Notes under the pieces: model-generated | The model's input: the letters and a program-made list of their open reading frames with translations, nothing else | Told to the model about the DNA's origin: nothing | Database searches by the model: none | Source of the DNA: Oceanospirillum sanctuarii | GTDB lineage: Bacteria; Pseudomonadota; Gammaproteobacteria; Pseudomonadales; Halomonadaceae | Length of the DNA: 64,000 nucleotides | Reading direction: 5' to 3' | NCBI RefSeq assembly: GCF_002150805.1 | Contig: NZ_MTBA01000009.1 | Coordinates: 52,349 to 116,348 of the forward strand | Shown here: positions 18,773 through 27,306 of the stretch, in pieces | How positions within the stretch are numbered: position 1 is the stretch's first letter | How the letters are laid out: each line of letters begins with the position of its first letter | Program-made: the position numbers and the translations under genes

Positions 18773-19576
18773 ATGTCACCAGATAATATGAAAATTGTTC
18801 CCGAACGCGATGATCCAGCACCAATCCGATCCGGTAGTTCAGGCAGCTCGGGTGGCAACGGTCTGATCTGGTTTGCAGTTGTTCTGCTGATTGCCGGTAT
18901 CGTTGCTGTTTACTTCCAGAACACTCAACTTGCTTCCAAGGTTGAGCAACAGCAGGCGAGCTTGAGTCAGGCGACACAGCGCATTCAGCTACTTGAAGAT
19001 GAATTGACCGCAACCGGTCGTGATCTTTCCAAATCAGGGAATACTTTAGAGAAGCGCCTGGAAGCATCTGAACTTGAGATCCGTAAACTGTGGGATCTGA
19101 GTAATAAGCGTAATAAGGTGGATATTGCTAATAACGAGGCAACCCTTAAGAAGCTTGCTAAAGAGATTAAAGCGCTGGAAGACACTCAGAAAGAACTGCA
19201 GCTGGCGCTGACTGATGAGATGGCAACCCGTGAGAATATGGATAAAGCGCTTCAGACCGAACAGCAAGTGTTTAACCAGCGTCTGACGACGGCATCCACT
19301 GAATTGAACAAGCTTAACCAGAAGCAGACTCAACTGAGTGCAGATCTGGCTGAGGTTAAGAAGAAACTGGCTAATATCGACAGTAAAGCGATTCAGAACG
19401 TTGAAGAAAAACTCTCTGTTTACGATGAGCGTCTGGATGCTATTGACGCTTCCCGCCGTCAGCTAACCAGCAATGTGACTCGTCTGAATACGGATGTGAA
19501 CAATTTGCAGCTGGAAGTAAATGCCCTGATTAAAGCCGGGCAGTCTCAGCCTTCAACAGCGGTTCCCGCACAGTAA
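18773..19576 (+). CDS. Single-span inner-membrane coiled-coil protein
   Basis: Function unknown. A short acidic/basic Ser-Gly-rich N-terminus (30 residues) is followed by one membrane helix (LIWFAVVLLIAGIVAVYF, about residues 36-53). Nearly 200 residues of heptad-rich coiled coil then run to the C-terminus, and the protein ends in a Pro/Ala tail. Similar proteins are conserved as hypothetical genes in pseudomonads and relatives. The long periplasmic coiled coil would suit a role as an envelope spacer or scaffold; this is inference. The gene stands alone with its own terminator. Confidence 0.8.
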   Translation: MSPDNMKIVPERDDPAPIRSGSSGSSGGNGLIWFAVVLLIAGIVAVYFQNTQLASKVEQQQASLSQATQRIQLLEDELTATGRDLSKSGNTLEKRLEASELEIRKLWDLSNKRNKVDIANNEATLKKLAKEIKALEDTQKELQLALTDEMATRENMDKALQTEQQVFNQRLTTASTELNKLNQKQTQLSADLAEVKKKLANIDSKAIQNVEEKLSVYDERLDAIDASRRQLTSNVTRLNTDVNNLQLEVNALIKAGQSQPSTAVPAQ

Positions 19577-19594
19577 ACGAGATTTAATCAAAAT

Positions 19595-19622
19595 AAAAAA
19601 GGACGGTTCGCCGTCCTTTTTT
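19595..19622 (+). terminator. Rho-independent terminator after the coiled-coil gene
   Basis: The stem AAAAAAGGACGG / CCGTCCTTTTTT closes on a TTCG tetraloop, an almost ideal terminator. Confidence 0.95.
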
Positions 19623-19740
19623 GCGTTTTGGATCCCGGTTTTTGTTTAAAACGTCTTAATTAGCCGTCTGGCTAATAAGTCCAGGCCTGCAAATGCTAAA
19701 ACGCGACACCTGAGAATAAATAGAATAAGAAGGAGGTTTT

Positions 19741-20277
19741 ATGTCAAACAGTCCCGCCCAAGACACAGAGATGCGCTTTCCGCCAGAACGCTATCTGGAA
19801 GGAATGAAGCGCTTTATTGCTGTTCTGCCCCAGTGTCAGGCGTTGAAGATGCAGGCTGAGTCTGCGGATCATCAGCATGTGCTTTTTTCTGTGCCTTTTG
19901 CTGATCATCTGATCGGCAATTCACGAAAACAGCTGATTCATGGTGGTGTGATTTCCACGTTGTTGGATACAGCTTGCGGCTCGGTTGCTGTGTGTGCTTT
20001 ACCGCGCTTCGAAATGTGCCCCACGTTGGACCTTCGCATCGATCACCTGCGTCCGGCGGTTGCCGGTAAGACGCTTTTCTGCAAAGCCAGCATTGTCAAA
20101 GTGACACCTCAGATCATCTTTACCGAAGGGGTTGTCTATCAGGAGGAGGGCAAGCCTGTCTCCCGGGCCGTAGCCAACTTTATGCGTTTGGGAGCGGACA
20201 AAATACCAGTCGAGATGGATGAAGCCTTGTTTGCGGATACCGATTCATCACAGAAAAGTGCGGGAGAACTGTCATGA
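19741..20277 (+). CDS. PaaI-type hotdog thioesterase, first copy
   Basis: A 178-residue hotdog-fold acyl-CoA thioesterase of the PaaI family. The core motif HGGVISTLLDTACG contains the catalytic-region acidic residue, followed by TLDLRIDHLRPA. These enzymes release free acids from (often aromatic or short) acyl-CoA. AGGAGG lies seven bases before the ATG. The stop overlaps the start of a second, related gene by four bases. The extra C-terminal tail is Asp/Ser rich. The substrate cannot be read from the sequence. Confidence 0.85.
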   Translation: MSNSPAQDTEMRFPPERYLEGMKRFIAVLPQCQALKMQAESADHQHVLFSVPFADHLIGNSRKQLIHGGVISTLLDTACGSVAVCALPRFEMCPTLDLRIDHLRPAVAGKTLFCKASIVKVTPQIIFTEGVVYQEEGKPVSRAVANFMRLGADKIPVEMDEALFADTDSSQKSAGELS

Positions 20278-20726
20278 AGCCGTCTGATGATTTAGTACAG
20301 TTGATAACAGAAACCCAAAGCTCGGGTCGCTGGGAGACTTTGCTGGAGCAGATTCCTTATGCGGGCTTTATCGGCCTGACTGCGCAATCTATGGGAGACG
20401 AGATTCTGTTTCGCATGGAGCCTCTGGACAGCAATACCGGTAATCCTCTGCTACCAGCGCTTCACGGTGGCGTGATCGCAGGTTTTATGGAAACCGCAGC
20501 AACCCTTAATCTGATGATGCGTCTGGATGTGCATCAGGTGCCGAAGGTGGTGGATCTGACCGTAGATTACCTTCGCTCCGGTAAGCTCAAGCCCACGTAT
20601 GCGACCTGTGTGCTTAACCGTCAGGGCCGTCGGGTGGCGAATGTTCAGGTCAGTGCCTGGCAGAAAAACCGGGAAACACCGATCGCTACTGCACGAGCAC
20701 ATTTTTTACTGGATGATGAAAGCTGA
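20274..20726 (+). CDS. PaaI-type hotdog thioesterase, second copy
   Basis: A 150-residue hotdog protein with motif HGGVIAGFMETAATLN and TVDYLRSG, related to but clearly diverged from the preceding gene. The ATG overlaps the upstream stop (ATGA), so the two are translationally coupled. They may form a hetero-oligomer or act on different acyl-CoA substrates. No CoA ligase or dehydrogenase gene is adjacent to suggest a pathway. Confidence 0.85.
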   Translation: MKPSDDLVQLITETQSSGRWETLLEQIPYAGFIGLTAQSMGDEILFRMEPLDSNTGNPLLPALHGGVIAGFMETAATLNLMMRLDVHQVPKVVDLTVDYLRSGKLKPTYATCVLNRQGRRVANVQVSAWQKNRETPIATARAHFLLDDES

Positions 20727-20747
20727 TACTGATACTGATACCGATGC

Positions 20748-21572
20748 TCAGGACAGTGTCGACTGGTAATTGTTGTTCAGCCAGTAGGCTGCCAGAGGTA
20801 GAAAGTTAGGATGATAGTGATGAGCATCGGTCAGGGCATGCTGCTGATGTTCTTCGATAAAAGCTGAAGGATCAAAGTAATGGATATTATCTGCTGGCAG
20901 TACTTCTTCAGTTTGCCTTAATTGGGCGACAAAACTTTTAGTGATCGAGGAAAGCTCTTCTCGGCCAGGCAGCTTTTTCCCGTTAAAAGGAACGTTGAAT
21001 GTGTTGATAAAGCAGATTTTTGCAACCCCAAGTGCTTTCAATCGCTGGGTAATCAGGAGCAAGTCAGCCTTAATCTCAGAAGGCGGCATGACTCTTAGTG
21101 TCAGATGCTGAATTAACTGATCAGCTAGCTCGTCCCCTGTGCGTATGAGCCGATCCGGTGTTTGGTTTCTGAGTTGCTTAACCCAGGTTGCTGCATCTTT
21201 ACTGATGGCTGAAAAATATGCAGGCAGCCTGTCGATGACCAGGCTTTGTGGATGATCTGACGCCGGAGTGTTTAATTCGTAGGCTTTCATCGAAGAGAGC
21301 TCGATAAAAAAAGTGTCTACCTGATCAAAGGGAAGTTGATGAGGATTCAGTTTCTTCCAGGTTGGTAGTGTCAGTAAGCTCAAATTCATCAATTTCAGCT
21401 TTTCAGTGTTGTCTGGTATCGCAATCAATTTTTCGTAATAGTCGAGCACCTGCAGCATATCTTTAGTACTGTGTAGGTGTCCCCACCAGCGATTTTGCAG
21501 GCGAATAATATTACCGCTATGCAGCATCGTGAGAGGTGTTCGGATGCGACAGGTACCAAAGTAGTTGATCAT
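20748..21572 (-). CDS. SGNH/GSCFA-like protein of unknown function
   Basis: Not confidently assigned. The N-terminus reads INYFGTCRIRTPL, which resembles the nucleophile block of SGNH/GSCFA-type proteins with Thr-Cys in place of Ser. The C-terminal ALTDAHHYHPNFL resembles the block that carries the catalytic Asp and His. Between them lie segments such as CFINTFNVPFNGKKLPGREEL. No signal peptide or membrane helix is seen. The start is supported by AAGGAA six bases upstream. It is divergent from htpG, and its promoter region is shared with the heat-shock promoter. It could also belong to a WcbI-like polysaccharide-modifying group. Confidence 0.5.
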   Translation of the reverse strand: MINYFGTCRIRTPLTMLHSGNIIRLQNRWWGHLHSTKDMLQVLDYYEKLIAIPDNTEKLKLMNLSLLTLPTWKKLNPHQLPFDQVDTFFIELSSMKAYELNTPASDHPQSLVIDRLPAYFSAISKDAATWVKQLRNQTPDRLIRTGDELADQLIQHLTLRVMPPSEIKADLLLITQRLKALGVAKICFINTFNVPFNGKKLPGREELSSITKSFVAQLRQTEEVLPADNIHYFDPSAFIEEHQQHALTDAHHYHPNFLPLAAYWLNNNYQSTLS

Positions 21573-21656
21573 CTGAATTCCTTTCCGTTTCGGTTTACTA
21601 TTTTACTGAGCCTAAAAAACAAGTTAAAACAATCTGTTAATTTTATCTTGCCAAGT

Positions 21657-21685
21657 CTTGAAAAAATATCCCGGGCTCCCATATT
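21657..21685 (+). promoter_or_regulatory. Sigma-32 (heat-shock) promoter of htpG
   Basis: The -35 element CTTGAAA (21657-21663) and the -10 element TCCCATAT (21677-21684) are 13 bases apart. This matches the RpoH consensus CTTGAA and CCCCAT-T closely, and the gene it drives is a classic heat-shock gene. The leader would be roughly 95 bases and includes a GC-rich hairpin. Confidence 0.8.
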
Positions 21686-21703
21686 GAAGCTCAGACCCTT
21701 TTT

Positions 21704-21735
21704 GCAGGCCGGATCGGCTTTCCCAACCGGCCTGC
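21704..21735 (+). repeat. GC-rich hairpin in the htpG leader
   Basis: Arms GCAGGCCGG and CCGGCCTGC are separated by 14 bases, between the heat-shock promoter and the gene. There is no T-run, so it is not a plain terminator. It may stabilise the leader. It does not pair with the ribosome site. Confidence 0.5.
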
Positions 21736-21787
21736 TGTGAACTAAGTGATGTTGTTCTTAACCGTTCAACTATGGAGATCTGACTCA

Positions 21788-23689
21788 ATGTCCGCTGAAG
21801 CACAGAAAGAAACTCTTGGCTTTCAGACAGAAGTAAAACAGCTTCTGCACCTGATGATTCACTCTTTGTACTCCAACAAAGAGATTTTCCTGCGTGAACT
21901 GATTTCCAACGCGTCCGATGCCTGTGACAAGTTGCGTTATAAAGCGCTGGAAGATGATGGCCTGTACGAAGGTCAGTCCGAGCTACAGGTTAAAATCACC
22001 GCTGATCCGGAAAACAACACGGTAACCATCTCTGACTCCGGTATCGGTATGAACCGTCAGGATGTGATCGACCATCTGGGTACCATCGCTAAATCCGGTA
22101 CGGCGGAGTTCCTGAGCCAGTTAACCGGTGATCAGAAAAAAGATTCTCAGCTGATCGGTCAGTTCGGTGTGGGCTTCTACTCGTCCTTTATCGTTGCTGA
22201 AGAAGTAGAAGTTGTGACCCGTAAAGCCGGCAGCTCTGTGGGCGAAGGTGTGCGCTGGGTATCCAAAGGTGACGGTGAATTCACCATCGAAACCGTTGAG
22301 AAGGCTGAGCGCGGTACTGCGATCACTCTGAAACTGAAAGCTGACGAGAAAGAGTTCTCTGAAGACTTCCGCCTGCGTAACCTGATCCGTAAGTACTCTG
22401 ACCATATTGCGGTTCCTGTACTGATGGAGAAGCAGCACTTCGGTGAGGAAGAGAAGCCGGAAACCCCTGAGTTTGAAGCGGTTAACGAAGCTCAGGCGCT
22501 GTGGACCCGCTCCCGGACTGAAGTGAAAGACGAAGAGTATCAGGAGTTCTACAAGCACGTTTCCCACGACTTTGCTGACCCTCTGTCCTGGGCGCACAAT
22601 AAGGTTGAAGGTAAGCTGGAATACACCAGTCTGCTGTATGTACCGGGCAAAGCGCCGTTTGATCTGTATCACCGTGAAGCATCCCGTGGTCTGAAATTGT
22701 ACGTGCAGCGTGTGTTCATCATGGATGACGCTGAGCAGTTCCTGCCGCTGTACCTGCGCTTCATTAAAGGTGTGGTGGATTCAAACGATCTGTCCCTGAA
22801 CGTATCCCGTGAGATTCTGCAGCAGGATCCGAACATCACCTCTATGAAGAGCGCACTGACCAAACGTGTGCTGGACATGCTGAGCAAGTTGGCTAAGAAC
22901 GATGCTGAAAAGTACCAGAGCTTCTGGAACGAGTTCGGTAACGTACTGAAAGAAGGCCCGGGCGAAGATTTCTCCAACAAAGAGAAGATCGCCAAGCTTC
23001 TGCGTTTTGCTTCGACTAACGGTTCCGATGACACCCAGAATGTGTCTCTGACCGATTACATCGAGCGTATGAAAGAAGGTCAGGACAAGATCTACTACCT
23101 GACTGCTGAAAGCTACAACACTGCTAAGAACAGCCCGCACCTGGAGATCTTCCGTAAGAAGGGCATCGAAGTGCTGCTGATGACCGACCGTATCGACGAG
23201 TGGCTGATGAGCCACCTGAACGAGTTCGACGGCATGCAGTTCCAGGATGTGGCCAAAGGTGAGCTGGATCTGGGTGATACTGAGTCTGAAGAAGACAAGA
23301 AAGCTCAGGAAGAAGCCGCTGAGAAAGTGGAAGGTATGGTTGAGCGTACTAAAGAGCTGCTGAAAGAGCAGGTTGAAGATGTACGTGTGACTCACCGTCT
23401 GACTGAATCCCCAGCCTGTGTGGTACTTAACGATGGCGAGATGGGCGAGCAGATGCGTCAGATTATGGCTGCTGCGGGTCAGGAAATCCCTGAAGCCAAG
23501 CCGATTCTGGAGCTGAACCCGACTCACCCTCTGATTCTGAAACTGGATCAGGAGCAGGACGAAGACCGCTTCGGAGAGCTGGCCCGTATCATTCTGGATC
23601 AGGCGATGCTGGCCGAAGGTCGTCAGCTGAAAGATGCCGCATCTTATGTGCAGCGTCTGAACCGTCTGCTGCTGGAACTGGCGGGTTAA
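21788..23689 (+). CDS. htpG: Chaperone HtpG (bacterial Hsp90)
   Basis: HtpG is an ATP-driven cytoplasmic chaperone dimer. The N-terminal ATPase motifs of the GHKL fold are present ([32 protein letters not shown]). The middle-domain Arg region ([12 protein letters not shown]) and the C-terminal dimerisation domain follow. Length 633, as in the family. The start is ATG 21788 ([13 protein letters not shown]) with GGAG about ten bases upstream; an upstream GTG at 21746 adds residues unlike the family. A sigma-32 promoter precedes it. It converges on the large Mur-ligase fusion gene across a shared terminator. Confidence 0.97.
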   Translation: MSAEAQKETLGFQTEVKQLLHLMIHSLYSNKEIFLRELISNASDACDKLRYKALEDDGLYEGQSELQVKITADPENNTVTISDSGIGMNRQDVIDHLGTIAKSGTAEFLSQLTGDQKKDSQLIGQFGVGFYSSFIVAEEVEVVTRKAGSSVGEGVRWVSKGDGEFTIETVEKAERGTAITLKLKADEKEFSEDFRLRNLIRKYSDHIAVPVLMEKQHFGEEEKPETPEFEAVNEAQALWTRSRTEVKDEEYQEFYKHVSHDFADPLSWAHNKVEGKLEYTSLLYVPGKAPFDLYHREASRGLKLYVQRVFIMDDAEQFLPLYLRFIKGVVDSNDLSLNVSREILQQDPNITSMKSALTKRVLDMLSKLAKNDAEKYQSFWNEFGNVLKEGPGEDFSNKEKIAKLLRFASTNGSDDTQNVSLTDYIERMKEGQDKIYYLTAESYNTAKNSPHLEIFRKKGIEVLLMTDRIDEWLMSHLNEFDGMQFQDVAKGELDLGDTESEEDKKAQEEAAEKVEGMVERTKELLKEQVEDVRVTHRLTESPACVVLNDGEMGEQMRQIMAAAGQEIPEAKPILELNPTHPLILKLDQEQDEDRFGELARIILDQAMLAEGRQLKDAASYVQRLNRLLLELAG

Positions 23690-23716
23690 GCTTTAGTTCT
23701 CAGTAATCAGAAATGC

Positions 23717-23746
23717 AAAAAAGGCGACCTTCGGGTCGCCTTTTTT
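23717..23746. terminator. Bidirectional terminator between htpG and the Mur-ligase fusion
   Basis: The stem AAAAAAGGCGACC / GGTCGCCTTTTTT has a TTCG loop, with A and T runs on both sides, so it serves both converging genes. Confidence 0.95.
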
Positions 23747-23763
23747 GTCTGGCATGCTTCACC

Positions 23764-26700
23764 TTATATCAGGCGTTTGATGATGCCCTGCAGCCCAAGA
23801 CTGTGTGAGCCTTTAAAAAGAACTAAGTCTCCAGCCTGTATATTGTCGGTAAGATACCTTTCCAAATCGGAGTTATTGCTAAAAGCCTGTGCCTTTATAT
23901 TTTCTGCGGTAAGCTCCGGGAGCAGTGTGCTTATATCGTCACCAATCAGGCAGGTCTGGTCGGCATTCGCCTGAAGAATAGCGGGCAAAAGTTGACGATG
24001 GTGTTCATGGCTTTTGTGACTGAGTTCTTTCATGTCGCCCAGAACCAGCCATTTTTTCCCCTTCGCTTTCTGGTGGCTGAAGCCATTAAGTGCAGCCTTC
24101 ATGGATAGAGGGTTGGCGTTATAGGCGTCATCAATCAGTATCGCGTGGCCTCCATCTCGGGGCATTATGGATTCTTTCCCGCGTCCCTCTATGGGCTTAA
24201 ACGTATTTGCCATTGCAGCAGCGGGTTGAGTGTCCAAGTCTAATGCGGATAGTACGCCAAGGCAGTAGAGCAGGTTGAGCGCCATGTGCAGGCTTTTTTG
24301 CTCTAAGGTCAGAGTGAAAGCTGGTTGGCTTTTGAATTTGGCGCTTAATTGTCCGGTTTCGGGTGAGAAGCTGATTAAGCGAAGATCACTGCCACTATGT
24401 TTCCCCACAGATATGATCTTCAGCTGTTGCTTTAGAGCTGCCGTTTCAACAATTGGCCATTCTTCCATATCACGATTTATAACGGCGATACCGCCTTCGG
24501 ACATGCCGGAAAAAATAAGACTTTTCCGTTCAGCGATGGTTGCTGTGTCTTTGTGATATTCGAGGTGCGCCGGAGCGACATTGGTGAATAATGCGATATC
24601 CGGACGGGTCATCTGGGAATTTTGCTGCATACTGCCAATAGCAAGCTCCAGAACATTGTATTCCGCATCCCAGGCTTCAGATGCAAGATTCCATGCGATC
24701 CCCCGTGGCAGGTTGGCGTTATGCCGGGTCTGCCCTGTTTTGCCGTAGATGGATAGCAGGTGGCTCAACAAAGAAACACAGGTTGTTTTGCCACTGCTGC
24801 CTGTAATTGCGATCACTTTACCGAGCATCTGAGTTCGGCTGTACCGACCGATATCTAAAATTGAGCGATCAATGCTATCTACTTTCAGCAGGGGGATGTT
24901 ACCGAACAGGCTATCTTCTGGAGTCTCCTGGCAGATGATGGCCTGGGGCTGGAAGGGCAGTCTCAGAATTTGTTCTGCGGATAAAAATCGCTTATCGCCT
25001 TCAGGTCGCAGAATAACGATCTGGCCCGCCTGAAAGGTTGGTGCATGAATCGATAAGCCAGTGGCTCTCCATTGAGGGTGGGGGGGCGTCAGCCATTGTC
25101 CACGGGTTGCCTGAATTAAACGGGCAGAACTCCAGTTTGGGCCTGATTGATAGCGGCGTTTATCGACAGTGCCTGCTTCCGGAGATGAGGTTGGACTGCC
25201 TGTTTTAGGCGCTGTCTTAGTCTGTTGTGCATCGCCTGCCTGAACCTTTTCCCCATGCGCTCCAGAGAAAGTATTAGTGTCATTTTTCTGTTGTTGAAGA
25301 TAGTAGTGCAAATACGCCACATAACCGGACAGGTAGTGCTCCACATCATCGATGCGCACCCGGAAGGCGTGGTGGCGGATATAGCAACTGCCAACAACTT
25401 TCTGCGGATTTTTGAAGTACATGGCGTATTCCGGCCAGAAATAGCCATTCATCAGATACTGGGCGCGGTGGCGCAGAGCCTGATCAAATTTCTCCAGATC
25501 CAGCTGATCCAGCAGGTGTTTGTGCTCATCCAGTGTTTTCAGGCGGCCGATCATCTTGTGAGCCGCCATCATGAGTTCAAGCAGCGTAGGGAAGGTGGTG
25601 ATGCGTTCCTGAACAAAATCCAGATGATCGGCGACATTCTGAATACCAAACTGGAAATAACGGGCTTCCGGTTTATACAGCGTCAGCTCATTTACACAGT
25701 AGCTCAGCCAGTGGTCGTGGGCTTCCCAGTAGTTATCAGCGATAAAGTGATCAAAGGCTTTTTCTACCACTGCCAGCCAGCGGGGATCTTTTGTGATGCC
25801 ATAAAGACGCATCAGCCCGAAAGCAGCTTCACCTTCATAATAGATAGTGCGGAAGTCTTCTTTGGTAGAAAGGTCGGTACTGTTGAGTACATGCACAAAG
25901 CTGCCATTGTCTGGGCTTTGCATATAGCGGATACCCAGAGCCAGTTTTTCCATTAATGGCAGGTATTGATCATCCTGCATCAGCTCTGTGTATTTGCTGA
26001 AGGCCAGAATACAGACCGCGTTGCCGCCCAGTTTGACCTCGTCATTCAGGTCGGTCAGGAAGGCGGCTTCATCACCATCGGGCAGAGTGTAAGTCTTGAT
26101 CAGTTCATCATTCAGATAGTTCAGAGAGCGCTTGATCGCGGACTTAAGCTTTTCATCCTGCGTGACTTCCCAGCCCTCCAGCATGGCATAGGTGCTACTG
26201 GCATGACGCAGGGTGTTATAGGTATTAATAGAGCGGTCAAAACAGGGGAACCAGCCGTAGTTGAAACGGCCGCTTTTTTTCACCTGACCGGCCAGGTAAT
26301 CGCTGCTGGTTTCAATCATGCGGGTTACGTTATCTGTATCCAGCGGTTCGATAACCCGTCGACCTGCATTGCGGCTGACGCCGTAAAGCAGTTGAGGATC
26401 TTCATCAACGCCACAGAAGATTCCCTGATGACGCAGGCGGTAAACAGGAGTTGTATCGTCAAAGTTCAGGGGGACTTTTTTGCCATAGCGCTGTTCGGCG
26501 AAGCGGGTGAAGTTTTTCTCGTTCAGATCCGCATGAGAGGTCTTACCGCCCAGATACAAGGTGGCATTACTGTTCAGTTCCTGTTCGAGAAAACTGTATT
26601 CCAGTTGATCATCCAGCGCCAGGCCAAATCGGTAGTAGTTTCGCTTATGACGTCGGAGTTCTTCTCTGAAACTTGACCAGGTATATGCTTTTACCTCTTC

Positions 26701-26943
26701 AACCCAATCCACTTTGAGCCACACGGGTTTGAGCTTCTCCCGTGATATTTTCTGACGGGTTTTTTTAGCACCGTTTTCCCATGCTTCTTCAATGGTTTCA
26801 CCTTCAGCGGTAATGACTGAGGCACGTTGCTTTGGGTCGCACACTGAGAAAAACAGTTTGAAGCCTTTGTAGGGCAAAGGCATTGCTGTAGCGCTGAGTT
26901 GAACGGGGGCTTTGAGTTTATGGAGAAGATCGGAGAGCGACAT
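23764..26943 (-). CDS. Fusion of an alpha/alpha-toroid-like region to a MurF-like ligase
   Basis: The 1059-residue protein has two large parts. Residues about 100-550 are helical and Trp/Tyr rich, with repeats typical of an alpha/alpha toroid (six-hairpin glycosidase-like), for example GRFNYGWFPCFDRSINTYNTL and IYYEGEAAFGLMRLYG. A Thr/Ser/Gln linker follows (about 553-600). Residues 605-1059 are a Mur ligase close to MurF: P-loop ITGSSGKTT (713-721), the segment ELAIGSMQQNSQ, FTNVAPAHLEYH, DDAYNANPLSM and VLGDMKELS. Mur ligases join an amino acid or peptide to a carboxylate using ATP. This gene is far from any mur cluster, so it is probably not the housekeeping MurF (about 450 residues). The substrate is unknown; an envelope or secreted glycopeptide is a guess. 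No signal peptide is seen. Confidence 0.85.
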   Translation of the reverse strand: MSLSDLLHKLKAPVQLSATAMPLPYKGFKLFFSVCDPKQRASVITAEGETIEEAWENGAKKTRQKISREKLKPVWLKVDWVEEVKAYTWSSFREELRRHKRNYYRFGLALDDQLEYSFLEQELNSNATLYLGGKTSHADLNEKNFTRFAEQRYGKKVPLNFDDTTPVYRLRHQGIFCGVDEDPQLLYGVSRNAGRRVIEPLDTDNVTRMIETSSDYLAGQVKKSGRFNYGWFPCFDRSINTYNTLRHASSTYAMLEGWEVTQDEKLKSAIKRSLNYLNDELIKTYTLPDGDEAAFLTDLNDEVKLGGNAVCILAFSKYTELMQDDQYLPLMEKLALGIRYMQSPDNGSFVHVLNSTDLSTKEDFRTIYYEGEAAFGLMRLYGITKDPRWLAVVEKAFDHFIADNYWEAHDHWLSYCVNELTLYKPEARYFQFGIQNVADHLDFVQERITTFPTLLELMMAAHKMIGRLKTLDEHKHLLDQLDLEKFDQALRHRAQYLMNGYFWPEYAMYFKNPQKVVGSCYIRHHAFRVRIDDVEHYLSGYVAYLHYYLQQQKNDTNTFSGAHGEKVQAGDAQQTKTAPKTGSPTSSPEAGTVDKRRYQSGPNWSSARLIQATRGQWLTPPHPQWRATGLSIHAPTFQAGQIVILRPEGDKRFLSAEQILRLPFQPQAIICQETPEDSLFGNIPLLKVDSIDRSILDIGRYSRTQMLGKVIAITGSSGKTTCVSLLSHLLSIYGKTGQTRHNANLPRGIAWNLASEAWDAEYNVLELAIGSMQQNSQMTRPDIALFTNVAPAHLEYHKDTATIAERKSLIFSGMSEGGIAVINRDMEEWPIVETAALKQQLKIISVGKHSGSDLRLISFSPETGQLSAKFKSQPAFTLTLEQKSLHMALNLLYCLGVLSALDLDTQPAAAMANTFKPIEGRGKESIMPRDGGHAILIDDAYNANPLSMKAALNGFSHQKAKGKKWLVLGDMKELSHKSHEHHRQLLPAILQANADQTCLIGDDISTLLPELTAENIKAQAFSNNSDLERYLTDNIQAGDLVLFKGSHSLGLQGIIKRLI

Positions 26944-27306
26944 TAGATTGATCCGTCAAAAGTAACGTGGATTCGTTCCTGGATTCTGAACTGGAATGTT
27001 TCTGTATGTTACCGCAAAAAAAGAGGAAACGCTGGAAAGTAATTCAGAGATGACGAGATGGTTGATTGTGATAATAAATAGTGCACGAATAGTTATTTGA
27101 ACTGGAATGGTGCGTATTAACTTGTTTTAGTAACTTCTGTTTACATTTATGCAGGATCTTTGATCTATATTGTTTCTATCTTATGGTTTAGACTTTAGGT
27201 GTAAGCTTATAACTTTCAGGGTGTAAGTAAAAAACATATTCAATGCAGTTCTGTTTTAACTGCTAGATTTTAATAATGATAAGAATATCCCTCCGGAGGA
27301 TTCCCC
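26944..27306. other. 363-base gap upstream of the first chemoreceptor
   Basis: No gene is supported. It is AT-rich and must hold the divergent promoters of the Mur-ligase fusion and the chemoreceptor. A 12-base direct repeat TGAACTGGAATG occurs at 26987-26998 and 27098-27109. I looked for a flagellar sigma-28 promoter and could not find a convincing one. Confidence 0.4.

Noticed and set aside
26944..27306. A flagellar sigma-28 promoter in front of the chemoreceptor
   Set aside because: No pair resembling TAAA and GCCGATAA at the right spacing was found.
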